A stretch of DNA of 21,994 nucleotides from JBAYJM01 sp964350585 (GCA_964350585.1 CAYGKC010000018.1:1-21994), one strand, 5' to 3'; counted from the stretch's first letter, positions 1 to 7,630 are shown. A program made the numbers and translations. Notes: generated from the letters alone by a model not told the origin.

Positions 1-20
1 TTGATTTTTAATAGCTGCGA

Positions 21-57
21 TTTTTTGGTTACTTTTTTCTAAAAAAAGTGACAAAGA
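21..57. repeat. 37-bp direct repeat, left copy
   Basis: This sequence recurs identically at 650-686, on the far side of the lipoprotein gene. Inside it is an imperfect inverted repeat (GTTACTTTTTT, then CT, then AAAAAAAGTGAC), so the transcript could fold into a hairpin from either strand. It ends 4 bp before the -35 box of the lipoprotein promoter. It may be a mobile-element trace, a recombination site or a duplicated terminator. Confidence 0.8.
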
Positions 58-61
58 GATA

Positions 62-90
62 TTGACATATTTATCTTAATTTATTAAAAT
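62..90 (+). promoter_or_regulatory. sigma-70-type promoter of the lipoprotein gene
   Basis: TTGACA at 62-67, a 17-bp spacer and TAAAAT at 85-90. The groES promoter in this window has the same boxes and spacing. The predicted leader (about 97-144) holds a short stem (CAACC at 101-105 with GGTTG at 116-120) followed by the Shine-Dalgarno site GGGGAGG at 130-136. Confidence 0.75.
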
Positions 91-144
91 TATTTATAGT
101 CAACCGGGCTATTCTGGTTGAAAAACGAAGGGGAGGATCCTTTC

Positions 145-588
145 ATGAAGAAATCGTTCTTGGTTTTAATGATCGTAGTGGCAACGTTTATGGTGGGATG
201 CCCGCCTGAACTGACACCCGATCCGCCACCGTCGTCCACTTACTACAAACTGACGGTGTCGAATTACTCCTCAACGACGCTGTCGCAGATTTACATCAGT
301 CCCTGCAGTTCCAGTTCCTGGGGAGCCGATCTGCTCAGCGGATATATTTATCCGGGACATTACCTGACGTTTACAGGTATTCGTGCCGGATGTTATGACC
401 TCAAGGCCGTTAACACTGATGGCTACTGTACAGTAGCCTGGAACGTAATCTTCAATAAAGACATAACGTGGAACATCGTCAATGCCAAGTCAGGAATATA
501 TGAACTGGTAGAGGGATTTATCCCGATGGACGGTGAATGGGAATATATTTTCCAGGAAGATCCCAACAATCTCAAGTCGGTCGACTAA
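145..588 (+). CDS. putative lipoprotein of unknown function
   Basis: A 147-residue protein with a lipoprotein signal peptide: basic Met-Lys-Lys, a hydrophobic core (about residues 4-17) and a lipobox-like Met-Val-Gly-Cys with Cys19 as the predicted lipidated residue. A Pro/Ser-rich linker follows (PPELTPDPPPSS). The rest is a beta-rich domain with Ser-Ser-Ser-Trp-Gly, a Pro-Gly turn and Gly-Cys-Tyr-Asp-Leu, a pattern I associate with uncharacterised secreted beta-sandwich proteins. ATG 145 is chosen over in-frame TTG 118 because GGGGAGG lies 8 nt upstream and 118 falls in the leader stem. The gene is visibly richer in G and C than its neighbours and has its own promoter and terminator, which suggests transfer. 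Lgt, encoded at 6400-7242, would lipidate it. No specific function can be assigned. Confidence 0.85.
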   Translation: MKKSFLVLMIVVATFMVGCPPELTPDPPPSSTYYKLTVSNYSSTTLSQIYISPCSSSSWGADLLSGYIYPGHYLTFTGIRAGCYDLKAVNTDGYCTVAWNVIFNKDITWNIVNAKSGIYELVEGFIPMDGEWEYIFQEDPNNLKSVD

Positions 589-604
589 CCTTTCGTCAGC
601 GCTA

Positions 605-643
605 AACCGCTCCCAGCAATATGGGGAGCGGTTCTTTATTTTA
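605..643 (+). terminator. rho-independent terminator of the lipoprotein gene
   Basis: A 10-bp stem (AACCGCTCCC pairing with GGGAGCGGTT) with a 9-nt loop, followed by TCTTTATTTT, begins 17 nt after the stop codon. Its CCGCTCC/GGAGCGG core is shared with the terminator at 7280-7311. Confidence 0.85.
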
Positions 644-649
644 AAATAA

Positions 650-686
650 TTTTTTGGTTACTTTTTTCTAAAAAAAGTGACAAAGA
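650..686. repeat. 37-bp direct repeat, right copy
   Basis: Identical to 21-57 and in the same orientation. Together the two copies bracket the complete lipoprotein transcription unit (promoter, gene and terminator). I found no third copy in the window. Confidence 0.8.
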
Positions 687-710
687 AATTAATACTTTTA
701 ATAACATGAG

Positions 711-758
711 ATTCCTGCCTGCGCAGGAATGACAGTAAAAGGAGGAATGACAGTGAAA
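711..758. repeat. REP-like palindrome with an adjoining half copy
   Basis: ATTCCTGC, CTGC, GCAGGAAT forms a perfect 20-bp palindrome at 711-730. GGAATGACAGTAAAA at 726-740 is then repeated at 744-758 with one change. A longer relative lies at 781-823. This part of the 303-bp gene-free stretch 589-891 holds only repeats and terminators. Confidence 0.7.
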
Positions 759-780
759 ATTAGAATTAGTCTTAAAATTT

Positions 781-823
781 ATTCCTGCCTATCCACCACA
801 GGCGGACGCAGCGCAGGAATGAC
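781..823. repeat. REP-like palindrome, long form
   Basis: It has the same outer arms as the copy at 711-730 (ATTCCTGC and GCAGGAAT, then GAC), but about 20 bp are inserted in the middle, including an inner stem GCCT/AGGC. This suggests a repeat family with variable centres. It ends next to the T-tract of the ppa terminator. Confidence 0.65.
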
Positions 824-861
824 AAAAAAAATCAATGCTTCACACTAGGTATGAAGCATTG
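824..861 (-). terminator. terminator of ppa (gpmI-ppa operon)
   Basis: On the minus strand the stem CAATGCTTCA/TGAAGCATTG is followed by a run of T (A at 824-830 on the plus strand). It starts about 30 nt after the ppa stop codon. The identical 10-bp stem with a different loop terminates pyruvate kinase at 7712-7747. Confidence 0.85.
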
Positions 862-891
862 AAAAAATTGAATAATTATTTAAAAAAGAAA

Positions 892-1404
892 TTATCTTAA
901 AGCTTTTTTAATTTCCTTATACGCCTCATCACGTCCTTTAAATCCGTGAACTTTCGACCACCTTCCTTTGTCTAATTCCTTATACCTGCTAAAAAATAAT
1001 TTTATCCTTTTAAGTGTCGGCTCGTCTATATCGCTTATATCCTCAACTTTTTCATAAAAAGGATCAATACTGTTAAGCGGAACGGCAATAATTTTAGTGT
1101 CCTCGCCTTGCTCGTCTTCCATTTCCAAAAGACCTATCGGCTTTGCCTCGATAACCGTTCCTGACTGCACACAGGATGAAGAAATAACCATTACATCAAG
1201 AGGGTCTTTATCTTTTGCCAATGTCTTGGGCACAAAACCGTAATTAAACGGATATATATTGGAAGTATAAATAAACCTGTCAACAAACATAGCTCCTGAT
1301 TTTTTATCCAACTCATACTTAACTCCCGATCCCTGAGGAATTTCTATTATTACATTAATTTGATAAGGCGGTTTTTTGCCTGCTGAAATTTTTTTATAAT
1401 CCAT
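892..1404 (-). CDS. ppa: inorganic pyrophosphatase (family I)
   Basis: Soluble enzyme hydrolysing pyrophosphate to two phosphates, which pulls biosynthetic reactions forward. The 170 residues match the usual bacterial length. The family signature is Asp65-Lys-Asp67-Pro-Leu-Asp70-Val, whose aspartates bind metal. The upstream segment around residues 42-60 (DRFIYTSNIYPFNYGFVPKT) holds typical substrate-pocket residues. The gene lies 19 bp downstream of gpmI on the same strand and ends at a clear terminator, so the two probably form one operon. No Shine-Dalgarno site precedes ATG 1404, only A/T-rich sequence. Confidence 0.96.
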   Translation of the reverse strand: MDYKKISAGKKPPYQINVIIEIPQGSGVKYELDKKSGAMFVDRFIYTSNIYPFNYGFVPKTLAKDKDPLDVMVISSSCVQSGTVIEAKPIGLLEMEDEQGEDTKIIAVPLNSIDPFYEKVEDISDIDEPTLKRIKLFFSRYKELDKGRWSKVHGFKGRDEAYKEIKKALR

Positions 1405-1423
1405 TTAAGTTAATTTTAATTTT

Positions 1424-2935
1424 TTATATTATAACGCTTTCACCAGTCATAAATGCCGGCCTTTCTAAGCCCAACAATTCCAAAACAGTGGGAGCAATAT
1501 CGTAAAGATTGCCCTCTTCCTTAAGCATAACATTTTTATCGGTTAGAATAAATGGCACTCTGTTTGTGGTGTGCGAAGTATGCTTAACATTTTCAATCTG
1601 ATCAAAATACATTTCAGCATTGCCATGATCAGCCGTAATTACCGCCACTGCTCCGTTATTTTCTGCGCACTGGACAACTCTTTGAAGCTGAAAATCCACT
1701 TCCTCAAGCGTTTCCAAAAGCGCTTCCTTGTTGGCAGTGTGTCCGATCATATCTGCATTGGCAAAATTAATAAAAATAAATTCCGCACCCTCTTTGATTT
1801 TTTCTACTGCCGTATCGGCTATTTCTTTGGCTTTCATTTTGGGAGCCAAATCGTGCGTAAGCACATGCTTTGAACTCTCAATCAATATATCTTCTTCATT
1901 TTCATGAGGCTCCTGCCGTCCGCCATTTAAAAAATATGTGGCATGGGCGAATTTTTCCGTCTCGGCAATATGAACTTGTTTTAAACCCGCCTTGGAAATT
2001 TCATTTGCCAATGTCGTTTCAATTTGGACCGGAGGAAAAGCAACCGATGCTTTGAACTTATCGTCATAATTCGTCATGGAAACAAAAAACAGATTTTTTT
2101 CTTGAACTTTTTCTAAAATTTTTTCACTGAACATTCTCGCTCTGTCTGCCCTGTAGTTGAAGAAAAAAATGCCGTCGTTATTTTCAATGCTATAACTCTT
2201 CCCGTTTGGATCCAAAAAGACAATTGGCTCGATATGTTCATCCATTTTCCCTTCCAAATACAATCTTTCTAGAATCTCTGATGGTTTCTGATCTTTTACT
2301 TCTTTGCCTTTGCCTTCGAAAATCGCTTTTTCCGCTTTTTCCAACCTTTCCCAATTTCCATCCCTGTCCATAGCAAAAAATCTTCCCGTTGCTGTTGCAA
2401 TAAATCCCATTCCTAACTCATCAAGCACTTCTTCTAACTCTTTAAGATACTTTGAGGCGCTTTGAGGAGGCGTATCCCGCCCATCCGTAAACGCATGAAT
2501 AGCGATTTTTTCTATGCCGGCAAGCTTGGCTTCCTTTAAAAATCCGTAAAGATGATCGCTATGGCTATGGACTCCGCCTGGACCGATTAATCCCTGCACA
2601 TGCAAAGTCGAGTCGTATTTTAAGACATGCTCAAAAAGCTTGGCAATCGCTTCCGCCTCAGCTAATTTATTTTCTTTAACAACTTTTGAAATTCTTATCA
2701 AATCAGTATCAATGGGCCTGCCCGCTCCTATTGTCATATGTCCCACTTCGCTGTTTCCCATCTGGCCATTTGGCAAACCGACACTTTCACCGCTGGCATG
2801 AAGAAGAGAATGAGGGTATTGGTCCCAGTATTTTTCAAAATTCGGAGTTTTGGCTTCATAAATAGCGTTGAATTCTTTTGCTTCACTATGCCCCCAACCG
2901 TCTAAAATTATCAAAACGACTTGCCTTTTTTTCAT
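1424..2935 (-). CDS. gpmI: 2,3-bisphosphoglycerate-independent phosphoglycerate mutase
   Basis: Interconverts 3- and 2-phosphoglycerate in lower glycolysis using two Mn ions. At 503 residues it has the family's usual length. Visible motifs are the N-terminal Leu-Asp12-Gly-Trp-Gly, the phosphoserine nucleophile Ser62 in Gly-Asn-Ser-Glu-Val-Gly-His, the segment ITADHGNAEMYFD and the metal-binding His region KHTSHTTNRVPF near the C terminus. It is the first gene of the operon with ppa, and its promoter at 2962-2990 gives a leader of about 20 nt without a Shine-Dalgarno site. It is divergent from the sugar isomerase operon. Confidence 0.97.
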   Translation of the reverse strand: MKKRQVVLIILDGWGHSEAKEFNAIYEAKTPNFEKYWDQYPHSLLHASGESVGLPNGQMGNSEVGHMTIGAGRPIDTDLIRISKVVKENKLAEAEAIAKLFEHVLKYDSTLHVQGLIGPGGVHSHSDHLYGFLKEAKLAGIEKIAIHAFTDGRDTPPQSASKYLKELEEVLDELGMGFIATATGRFFAMDRDGNWERLEKAEKAIFEGKGKEVKDQKPSEILERLYLEGKMDEHIEPIVFLDPNGKSYSIENNDGIFFFNYRADRARMFSEKILEKVQEKNLFFVSMTNYDDKFKASVAFPPVQIETTLANEISKAGLKQVHIAETEKFAHATYFLNGGRQEPHENEEDILIESSKHVLTHDLAPKMKAKEIADTAVEKIKEGAEFIFINFANADMIGHTANKEALLETLEEVDFQLQRVVQCAENNGAVAVITADHGNAEMYFDQIENVKHTSHTTNRVPFILTDKNVMLKEEGNLYDIAPTVLELLGLERPAFMTGESVII

Positions 2936-2961
2936 AAAGTATTTTTGGTTTATAATTTTTA

Positions 2962-2990
2962 ATTTTACTATTAATATTAACCACTTTCAA
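2962..2990 (-). promoter_or_regulatory. promoter of gpmI-ppa
   Basis: On the minus strand: TTGAAA (2985-2990), a 17-bp spacer, TAAAAT (2962-2967). The predicted transcript starts near 2955, about 20 nt before the gpmI ATG. Confidence 0.65.
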
Positions 2991-2996
2991 GCAGTT

Positions 2997-3025
2997 TTGT
3001 TCTTTGCCTGATTATTTGGTAAAAT
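2997..3025 (+). promoter_or_regulatory. promoter of the sugar isomerase-glycosyltransferase operon
   Basis: TTGTTC (2997-3002), a 17-bp spacer, TAAAAT (3020-3025). The predicted start near 3032 leaves a leader of about 19 nt before ATG 3051. It is divergent from the gpmI promoter, with the two -35 boxes only 6 bp apart. Confidence 0.65.
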
Positions 3026-3050
3026 TTAAGTATAAAGCTAATCCAAAATA

Positions 3051-4112
3051 ATGGCCAAAAAAAATATTTTAGAAGATCGCAATAGCTTGGTTATTCAATC
3101 CATTTCAGCGCTTCCGGCTCAATTAAAACAGACTTGGATAAACTCTTCAAAGATTAAAATCAGCCCGCAATACGCAAAAGTAAAAAATATTATTTTTTGC
3201 GGAATGGGCGGATCGAATTTAGCTTCGGAAATGATCAGGGCGGTATTTTCAGCAGAAATCAAGCTTCCGTTTATTCTGGTTCGCAACTATGATTTGCCTG
3301 CTTTTGCGAATAAAGATACTTTGGTTATTATTTCAAGCTATTCCGGTAATACTGAAGAACCGATAAACTGCTTCAAACAAGCCTTAAAAATAAAGGCGAA
3401 AATAATTTGCATTGCTACCGGTGGGAAAATTGCGGAAATTGCCAAAGAAAATAAAATTCCCGTTTTAAAAATGGATGAAAAGCTCAACCCGGCGCAACAG
3501 CCAAGATACGGCATTGGTAGCCAACTTGGCGCTTCGCTTAACGCATTAAACAAATGCAGAATTATTAAATTTTCTTCAAGCCAAATAAATTCTATATGCA
3601 ATCAATTGGAAGAATTAAATGTTAAATGGTCAGACAAAAGTGCAAACAATAATGAAACAAAAATTTCTGCCCAAAAATTAAAGGGCTTTATGCCTTTGAT
3701 AATTTCTGCAGATTTTTTACTGCCTAATGCTCATATACTGACAAACCAAATAAACGAAAGCGCAAAAACACTCTGTCTTTTTAATGCCATCCCGGAACTT
3801 AATCATCATCTGATGGAAGGCTTGGAACTTCCCAAAGAAATTATTAAAAAAATCAAAGTAATTTTTTTAGAAAGCGATTTGTATTCCAAAGAAATCAAAA
3901 AACGTTTTTCAGTAACTGAAAAAGTCTTGGAAAAAAAGGGCATTAAATTCCTAAAGCAAAAATTTTCAGGCAAAGATAAAATTTCTTCAGGCGTCGAAGC
4001 GCTTTGTTTCGGCAGTTGGTTAAGTTATTATTTATCACAAATAAACCATAAAGATCCCACACTTATTCCTTGGGTAAATTTCTTTAAGGAAAAACTCAGA
4101 CAAGCAAAATAA
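3051..4112 (+). CDS. bifunctional phosphoglucose/phosphomannose isomerase
   Basis: Interconverts glucose-6-phosphate or mannose-6-phosphate with fructose-6-phosphate. The 353-residue protein has an SIS fold: Gly51-Met-Gly-Gly-Ser-Asn and Ser-Ser-Tyr-Ser-Gly-Asn-Thr-Glu-Glu (about 95-103) form the phosphate-binding loops, and Pro-Glu-Leu-Asn-His-His in the C-terminal half is typical of the PGI/PMI family (also seen in archaea and CPR bacteria). It heads an operon: the STT3-like gene starts 3 bp after its stop codon. Supplying mannose- or glucose-derived precursors for glycosylation is a plausible role in addition to glycolysis. No Shine-Dalgarno site is visible. Confidence 0.9.
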   Translation: MAKKNILEDRNSLVIQSISALPAQLKQTWINSSKIKISPQYAKVKNIIFCGMGGSNLASEMIRAVFSAEIKLPFILVRNYDLPAFANKDTLVIISSYSGNTEEPINCFKQALKIKAKIICIATGGKIAEIAKENKIPVLKMDEKLNPAQQPRYGIGSQLGASLNALNKCRIIKFSSSQINSICNQLEELNVKWSDKSANNNETKISAQKLKGFMPLIISADFLLPNAHILTNQINESAKTLCLFNAIPELNHHLMEGLELPKEIIKKIKVIFLESDLYSKEIKKRFSVTEKVLEKKGIKFLKQKFSGKDKISSGVEALCFGSWLSYYLSQINHKDPTLIPWVNFFKEKLRQAK

Positions 4113-4115
4113 TCA

Positions 4116-5717
4116 ATGCGATTAAAATACTGGCAGGAAAATATCATCAGAAATGCATATTGCCAAGCGGCCTTGCTCATGCTCATCTGCCTGGCCGTTT
4201 TTTCTTTGTTACATTTTACACCCTATCTTTCTGATCCGGACTCCTTTTACCATATTAAAATTTCAGAAGCAATGGCTGAAAAAGGCATTATTACGGAATT
4301 TCCATATTTGCAAAGCACAATTTTAAAAAACAACTTTGTTGACCACCATTTGCTTTACCACGCCTATTTAATTCCCTTTATAAAATTGCTTCAATTCGCC
4401 AATTCGGGAACAAGCGCTGCGATTTGGGGATCAAAAATCGGACATTTGATTCTAAACTGCTTTGTGTTTCTTGGAGTTTTTATATTTTTAAAAAAATTCA
4501 AAGTTAAATATGCGCTTATACTGTCAACTTCAATGTTATTATCTGCACCGTTTATTTTTAGAATGATTCTGATTAAAGCTCAGCCACTTTCAATATTATT
4601 ATCTCTTTTTTGCGTCTATTGCATTATTAAGAAAAAGCATCTGCTTTTGTTTGTTGCCTCCTTTATCTATGTTTGGGCTTACAGTGCCTGGTTTATGGTT
4701 TTATTATTAGGGGCATTATACGTAATTGCAAATTCGTCTTCCGCAATATCTCATCAAAATAAATGGCTATTGAACTTAAAAAAATTTATTCAGAGTTGCT
4801 TAAGCAAAGAAAATTTAAAGCTCCTTGCCGTAATATTTTCGGGTCTTGTGGCTGGACTGATCATCAATCCTTACTTCCCGAAAAATTTATATTTCTATTT
4901 CGTTCATATTATTCAAATAGGGCTGATCAATGATAAAAGCATCAGATTAGGCATGGAATGGTATCCTTTTTCTCCTTCTGAATTTATCATTGCCTGCCTT
5001 CTGCCATTTGCCATTTTAATCCTTCCGGCAGTTTTCCATCTAAGCTACTGGAAACAAATGAGCGTGAAATCAAAATTTCTTTTATTTGTATCTTTGTTTT
5101 TCTTTATAATGACTATGAGATCCAAAAGGCATATTGAATATTTTATTCCCTTTTCCATTCTAGCAGGAGGCATTGGCATAAATGACGCGCTTTCAGTTAA
5201 AAATATTAAAGCAGATTGGGAAATTATAATCGGCAAAATGAAAAAATTTTTATCTTTTAAGTTCTTAAAATATACTGCTTTAATTGCTTTTTCTCTTTCA
5301 ATAATTTCAATAAGTTTTGGTTTAAGGGCCCAGTCACAGATATATCCTTTTTTCAAACTGAAAAATTCTGCCACTTATCTTTATAATAATTCGCAAGACG
5401 ACGAGACTTTATTAAATCTTCGTTGGGATATGTTTCCTTTCCTTTATTACTGGAACGATAAAAATTATTATGCAACCGGCCTTGATCCTACCTTTACCTA
5501 TTCACTGGACAAAAACCTTTGGAAAGAATACGATAAAATTGTAAAAGGAAATATTACCAGCAGCACTTCTGCCGTAATAAACGAAAAGTTTAATGCGCAG
5601 TATATTATTGCCTTCAAGTACAATGAAAAATTCCTCAAAGAAGCTGGCAGTTTTTTTGAGAAAGTATATGAAGACGATGACACTTTTATTTATAAAATAA
5701 AAGAAAAATATGAGTAA
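4116..5717 (+). CDS. STT3-like GT-C membrane protein (possible oligosaccharyltransferase)
   Basis: A 533-residue protein with a long multi-spanning membrane region (first segment about residues 16-34, last about 385-402) and a soluble C-terminal tail of about 130 residues. Just after the first membrane segment comes Ser-Asp40-Pro-Asp42-Ser-Phe-Tyr-His-Ile-Lys, resembling the acidic first-loop motif of STT3/AglB/PglB-type enzymes, which bind metal there and transfer lipid-linked glycan to protein. I see no clear WWDYG motif in the tail, so the exact reaction is inferred from topology and the first loop only. It may instead be a lipid-linked-sugar glycosyltransferase. It overlaps the GT2 gene by 8 bp, which indicates translational coupling. 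Confidence 0.65.
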   Translation: MRLKYWQENIIRNAYCQAALLMLICLAVFSLLHFTPYLSDPDSFYHIKISEAMAEKGIITEFPYLQSTILKNNFVDHHLLYHAYLIPFIKLLQFANSGTSAAIWGSKIGHLILNCFVFLGVFIFLKKFKVKYALILSTSMLLSAPFIFRMILIKAQPLSILLSLFCVYCIIKKKHLLLFVASFIYVWAYSAWFMVLLLGALYVIANSSSAISHQNKWLLNLKKFIQSCLSKENLKLLAVIFSGLVAGLIINPYFPKNLYFYFVHIIQIGLINDKSIRLGMEWYPFSPSEFIIACLLPFAILILPAVFHLSYWKQMSVKSKFLLFVSLFFFIMTMRSKRHIEYFIPFSILAGGIGINDALSVKNIKADWEIIIGKMKKFLSFKFLKYTALIAFSLSIISISFGLRAQSQIYPFFKLKNSATYLYNNSQDDETLLNLRWDMFPFLYYWNDKNYYATGLDPTFTYSLDKNLWKEYDKIVKGNITSSTSAVINEKFNAQYIIAFKYNEKFLKEAGSFFEKVYEDDDTFIYKIKEKYE

Positions 5718-6489
5718 GATTTTAGTAATTATTCCGGCCTATAATGAAGAGCTTGTGCTCCAAAAGAATGTAAAACTTCTCATAGCTTTTCTTGATAAAA
5801 ACGTAAACGACTGGGAAATTGTAGTTGCAGATAACGCCTCGACGGATAATACTTCTTTGATTGCAAAAGAATTAGTGAAACAAGACGTTAGAGTTAAATA
5901 CCTGCATATTTCCCAAAAGGGACGAGGACTCGCCATTAGAAGCGCCGTTAATCAATTCGAAGCAGAAGCATATTTGTTTATGGATGCGGATTTAGCGGTT
6001 AAGCTTGATGCAGTAAATGAAATTATTAATTATTTAGATAATGGCTGGGATTTAGTTATCGGATCAAGATTCCTTGAGAATTCCATAGTAAGCCGTTCAC
6101 TGAAGAGAGAGGTGGTATCAAAAATTTATAATTACCTTGCTGACAGAATTCTTAAATCAAAAATCTCCGACTTCCAATGCGGATTCAAAGCATTTACAAA
6201 AAAAATTGCTGAGAAAGTTTTGCCTCTGACAAAAGATAACGGTTTTTTTTGGGATACTGAAATTTTATATTTATGCGAAAACCTAGAATATAAAATAAAA
6301 GAAATTCCAGTGAACTGGGTAGAGTATAGAGATGCAAAAAGAAAAAGTACAGTCAAAGTGCTTCAAACTTCTTTTGATTACTTAAGAAAAATCAGAGGAT
6401 TAAGACGAAGAGGCATTGCGCTTGCGAAAAAGCAGATAAATAACAGTGCCAAGGAAAATAATAATACTGGCAATTTGCGGGAGCCGTAA
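5710..6489 (+). CDS. GT2 glycosyltransferase, dolichol/polyprenol-phosphate mannosyltransferase-like
   Basis: A 259-residue GT-A-fold enzyme: N-terminal Ile-Ile-Pro-Ala-Tyr-Asn-Glu-Glu, Asp41 in Val-Val-Ala-Asp-Asn-Ala-Ser, and the metal/nucleotide-sugar motif Asp92-Ala-Asp94. The C-terminal part (Phe-Gln-Cys-Gly-Phe-Lys-Ala-Phe, then Phe-Phe-Trp-Asp-Thr-Glu) resembles DPM1/DolP-mannosyltransferase relatives that load one sugar onto a polyprenyl phosphate. No membrane segment is visible. Its likely partner is the STT3-like protein, whose stop codon it overlaps (ATGAGTAA). The last 90 bp lie opposite the 3' end of lgt. The basic tail (LRRRGIALAKK) could help it dock at the membrane. Confidence 0.85.
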   Translation: MSKILVIIPAYNEELVLQKNVKLLIAFLDKNVNDWEIVVADNASTDNTSLIAKELVKQDVRVKYLHISQKGRGLAIRSAVNQFEAEAYLFMDADLAVKLDAVNEIINYLDNGWDLVIGSRFLENSIVSRSLKREVVSKIYNYLADRILKSKISDFQCGFKAFTKKIAEKVLPLTKDNGFFWDTEILYLCENLEYKIKEIPVNWVEYRDAKRKSTVKVLQTSFDYLRKIRGLRRRGIALAKKQINNSAKENNNTGNLREP

Positions 6490-7242
6490 GCCGAAGTATG
6501 TCGGTGTTTCATCAATTCTAACAAATTCGATAGTGAATCTGATGATTGAATAGCCAAGTAAATATATAGGAATAATAAAAGTCGGAGTAATCCGCTTTTT
6601 TATATTGTTATTTTTTTGCGAAGTAAATTCGCTTTGGATCGCCTTTTTATAAGTGAAAAACAAGACAAAAAATAAAATTAAGTTAAGAATTGATTCATAT
6701 AAAAATGTCGGATGGAAATACTCTGAAGAAAAAAATCGCATTGGCCTGTTTTGAGGGCTTATAAAAATTCCCCAGGGCAAATTCGTTGGATAACCGAATA
6801 ATTCTTGATTAAAATAGTTGCCCCACCTGCCTATTGCCTGGCCTAAGGGCAAAACTGTAAATATCAATGCGGCAAATTTCCAAAAATTTTTACTATGTAT
6901 TTTAGACCATATAAATAACGAAACTATTCCTCCGATTATTGTGCCATGAATTGACAAACCTCCTTCCCAAATTTTAAAAATAGCCAAAAGGTTGCTCCTA
7001 AAGTATTCCCATTCGATAAATATAACGTCGTACAAACGAGCTCCTACTATTCCTCCAACCATTAGCCAAATAACCAAATCAAATAAATCATCTGTTTTAA
7101 TTTTTGTTTTTTTGGCAAGATGCAAGGCAAGAATAAAACATAAAATTATTGCAATAACTATTATTAAACCGTAAAAACGCAAGACAAAAAAATCTGATTC
7201 GAAAATAATTGGTTGGGGAGAATATTTTTGTAAAAAATTCAT
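6400..7242 (-). CDS. lgt: prolipoprotein diacylglyceryl transferase
   Basis: Integral membrane enzyme moving diacylglycerol from phosphatidylglycerol to the lipobox cysteine of prolipoproteins. It has 280 residues and about seven membrane segments. Characteristic features are Gly-Gly-Leu-Ser-Ile-His99-Gly and the signature Gly-Gln-Ala-Ile-Gly-Arg139-Trp-Gly-Asn142-Tyr-Phe-Asn-Gln-Glu147. ATG 7242 sits where transcription from the promoter at 7248-7276 should begin, so the mRNA looks leaderless. The 3' end overlaps the GT2 gene by 90 bp on the opposite strand, with no terminator visible for either. The lipoprotein at 145-588 is a likely substrate. Confidence 0.95.
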   Translation of the reverse strand: MNFLQKYSPQPIIFESDFFVLRFYGLIIVIAIILCFILALHLAKKTKIKTDDLFDLVIWLMVGGIVGARLYDVIFIEWEYFRSNLLAIFKIWEGGLSIHGTIIGGIVSLFIWSKIHSKNFWKFAALIFTVLPLGQAIGRWGNYFNQELFGYPTNLPWGIFISPQNRPMRFFSSEYFHPTFLYESILNLILFFVLFFTYKKAIQSEFTSQKNNNIKKRITPTFIIPIYLLGYSIIRFTIEFVRIDETPTYFGLRLPQIASIIIFLGTVIYLLFRKRNASSS

Positions 7243-7247
7243 ACTTT

Positions 7248-7276
7248 ATACTAATAATATAACAAACCACTAGCAA
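7248..7276 (-). promoter_or_regulatory. promoter of lgt, predicted leaderless start
   Basis: Minus strand: TTGCTA (7271-7276), a 17-bp spacer, TAGTAT (7248-7253). The lgt ATG begins 6 nt past the -10 box, where +1 would be expected. Confidence 0.5.
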
Positions 7277-7279
7277 ATA

Positions 7280-7311
7280 AAAGAGCCGCTCCAAAAAGTG
7301 AACGGAGCGGC
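7280..7311 (-). terminator. terminator of the small gene at 7326-7592
   Basis: On the minus strand an 8-bp stem GCCGCTCC/GGAGCGGC with an 11-nt loop is followed by TCTTTTATTT. It sits 15 nt after the stop codon and separates that gene from the lgt promoter just downstream. The stem core matches the terminator at 605-643. Confidence 0.8.
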
Positions 7312-7325
7312 CTAAATGATTTGAT

Positions 7326-7592
7326 TTAGATCGAAAATGCCGGACGAGGGCGAAATGCAATGCGGGACTTTGACGAGTTGCGAGAGCGTGTTCCGAGATA
7401 CTTAATCGGTTTCTCTTTTCGTACAAATAAGTCGCGACTTTGCAGTTCGTTTATCTTGTTGCGCATTTCTTTCTTCGATGTTGCAATAATGGTCTCAAAA
7501 TACTCATTACCGTTACTGTCAACATAACTCAAATCACATTTTCGTATTGGGGGCTCCTTTTTTTGAACAATTTGAGACTGAGTAATTGTCAA
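7326..7592 (-). CDS. small protein of unknown function, possibly frameshifted at its start
   Basis: I do not recognise this 88-residue protein. The middle (YVDSNGNEYFETIIATSKKE) suggests a beta hairpin followed by a helix, and the C terminus is very basic (KYLGTRSRNSSKSRIAFRPR). The listed start, TTG 7592, has no Shine-Dalgarno site nearby. A strong one, AGGAGGTG at 7631-7638, is instead placed 6 nt before TTG 7626, which opens a different frame that stops after 30 codons. The two frames meet at a run of seven T (7591-7597 as A on the plus strand). With one T fewer they would fuse into a protein of about 99 residues. The gene has a consensus promoter and a strong terminator. Composition differs from the neighbouring pyk and lgt. 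Confidence 0.6.
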   Translation of the reverse strand: MTITQSQIVQKKEPPIRKCDLSYVDSNGNEYFETIIATSKKEMRNKINELQSRDLFVRKEKPIKYLGTRSRNSSKSRIAFRPRPAFSI

Positions 7593-7630
7593 AAAAATGA
7601 GCGGTTGGTGGCGATCTGTATTTCAAAAAA

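Noticed and set aside
1..860. CRISPR array or integron attC sites in the repeat-rich start
   Set aside because: The repeats are two distant direct copies and a few palindromes, not a regular repeat-spacer series. The cassettes have their own promoters, and no integron integrase or clear attC core is seen.
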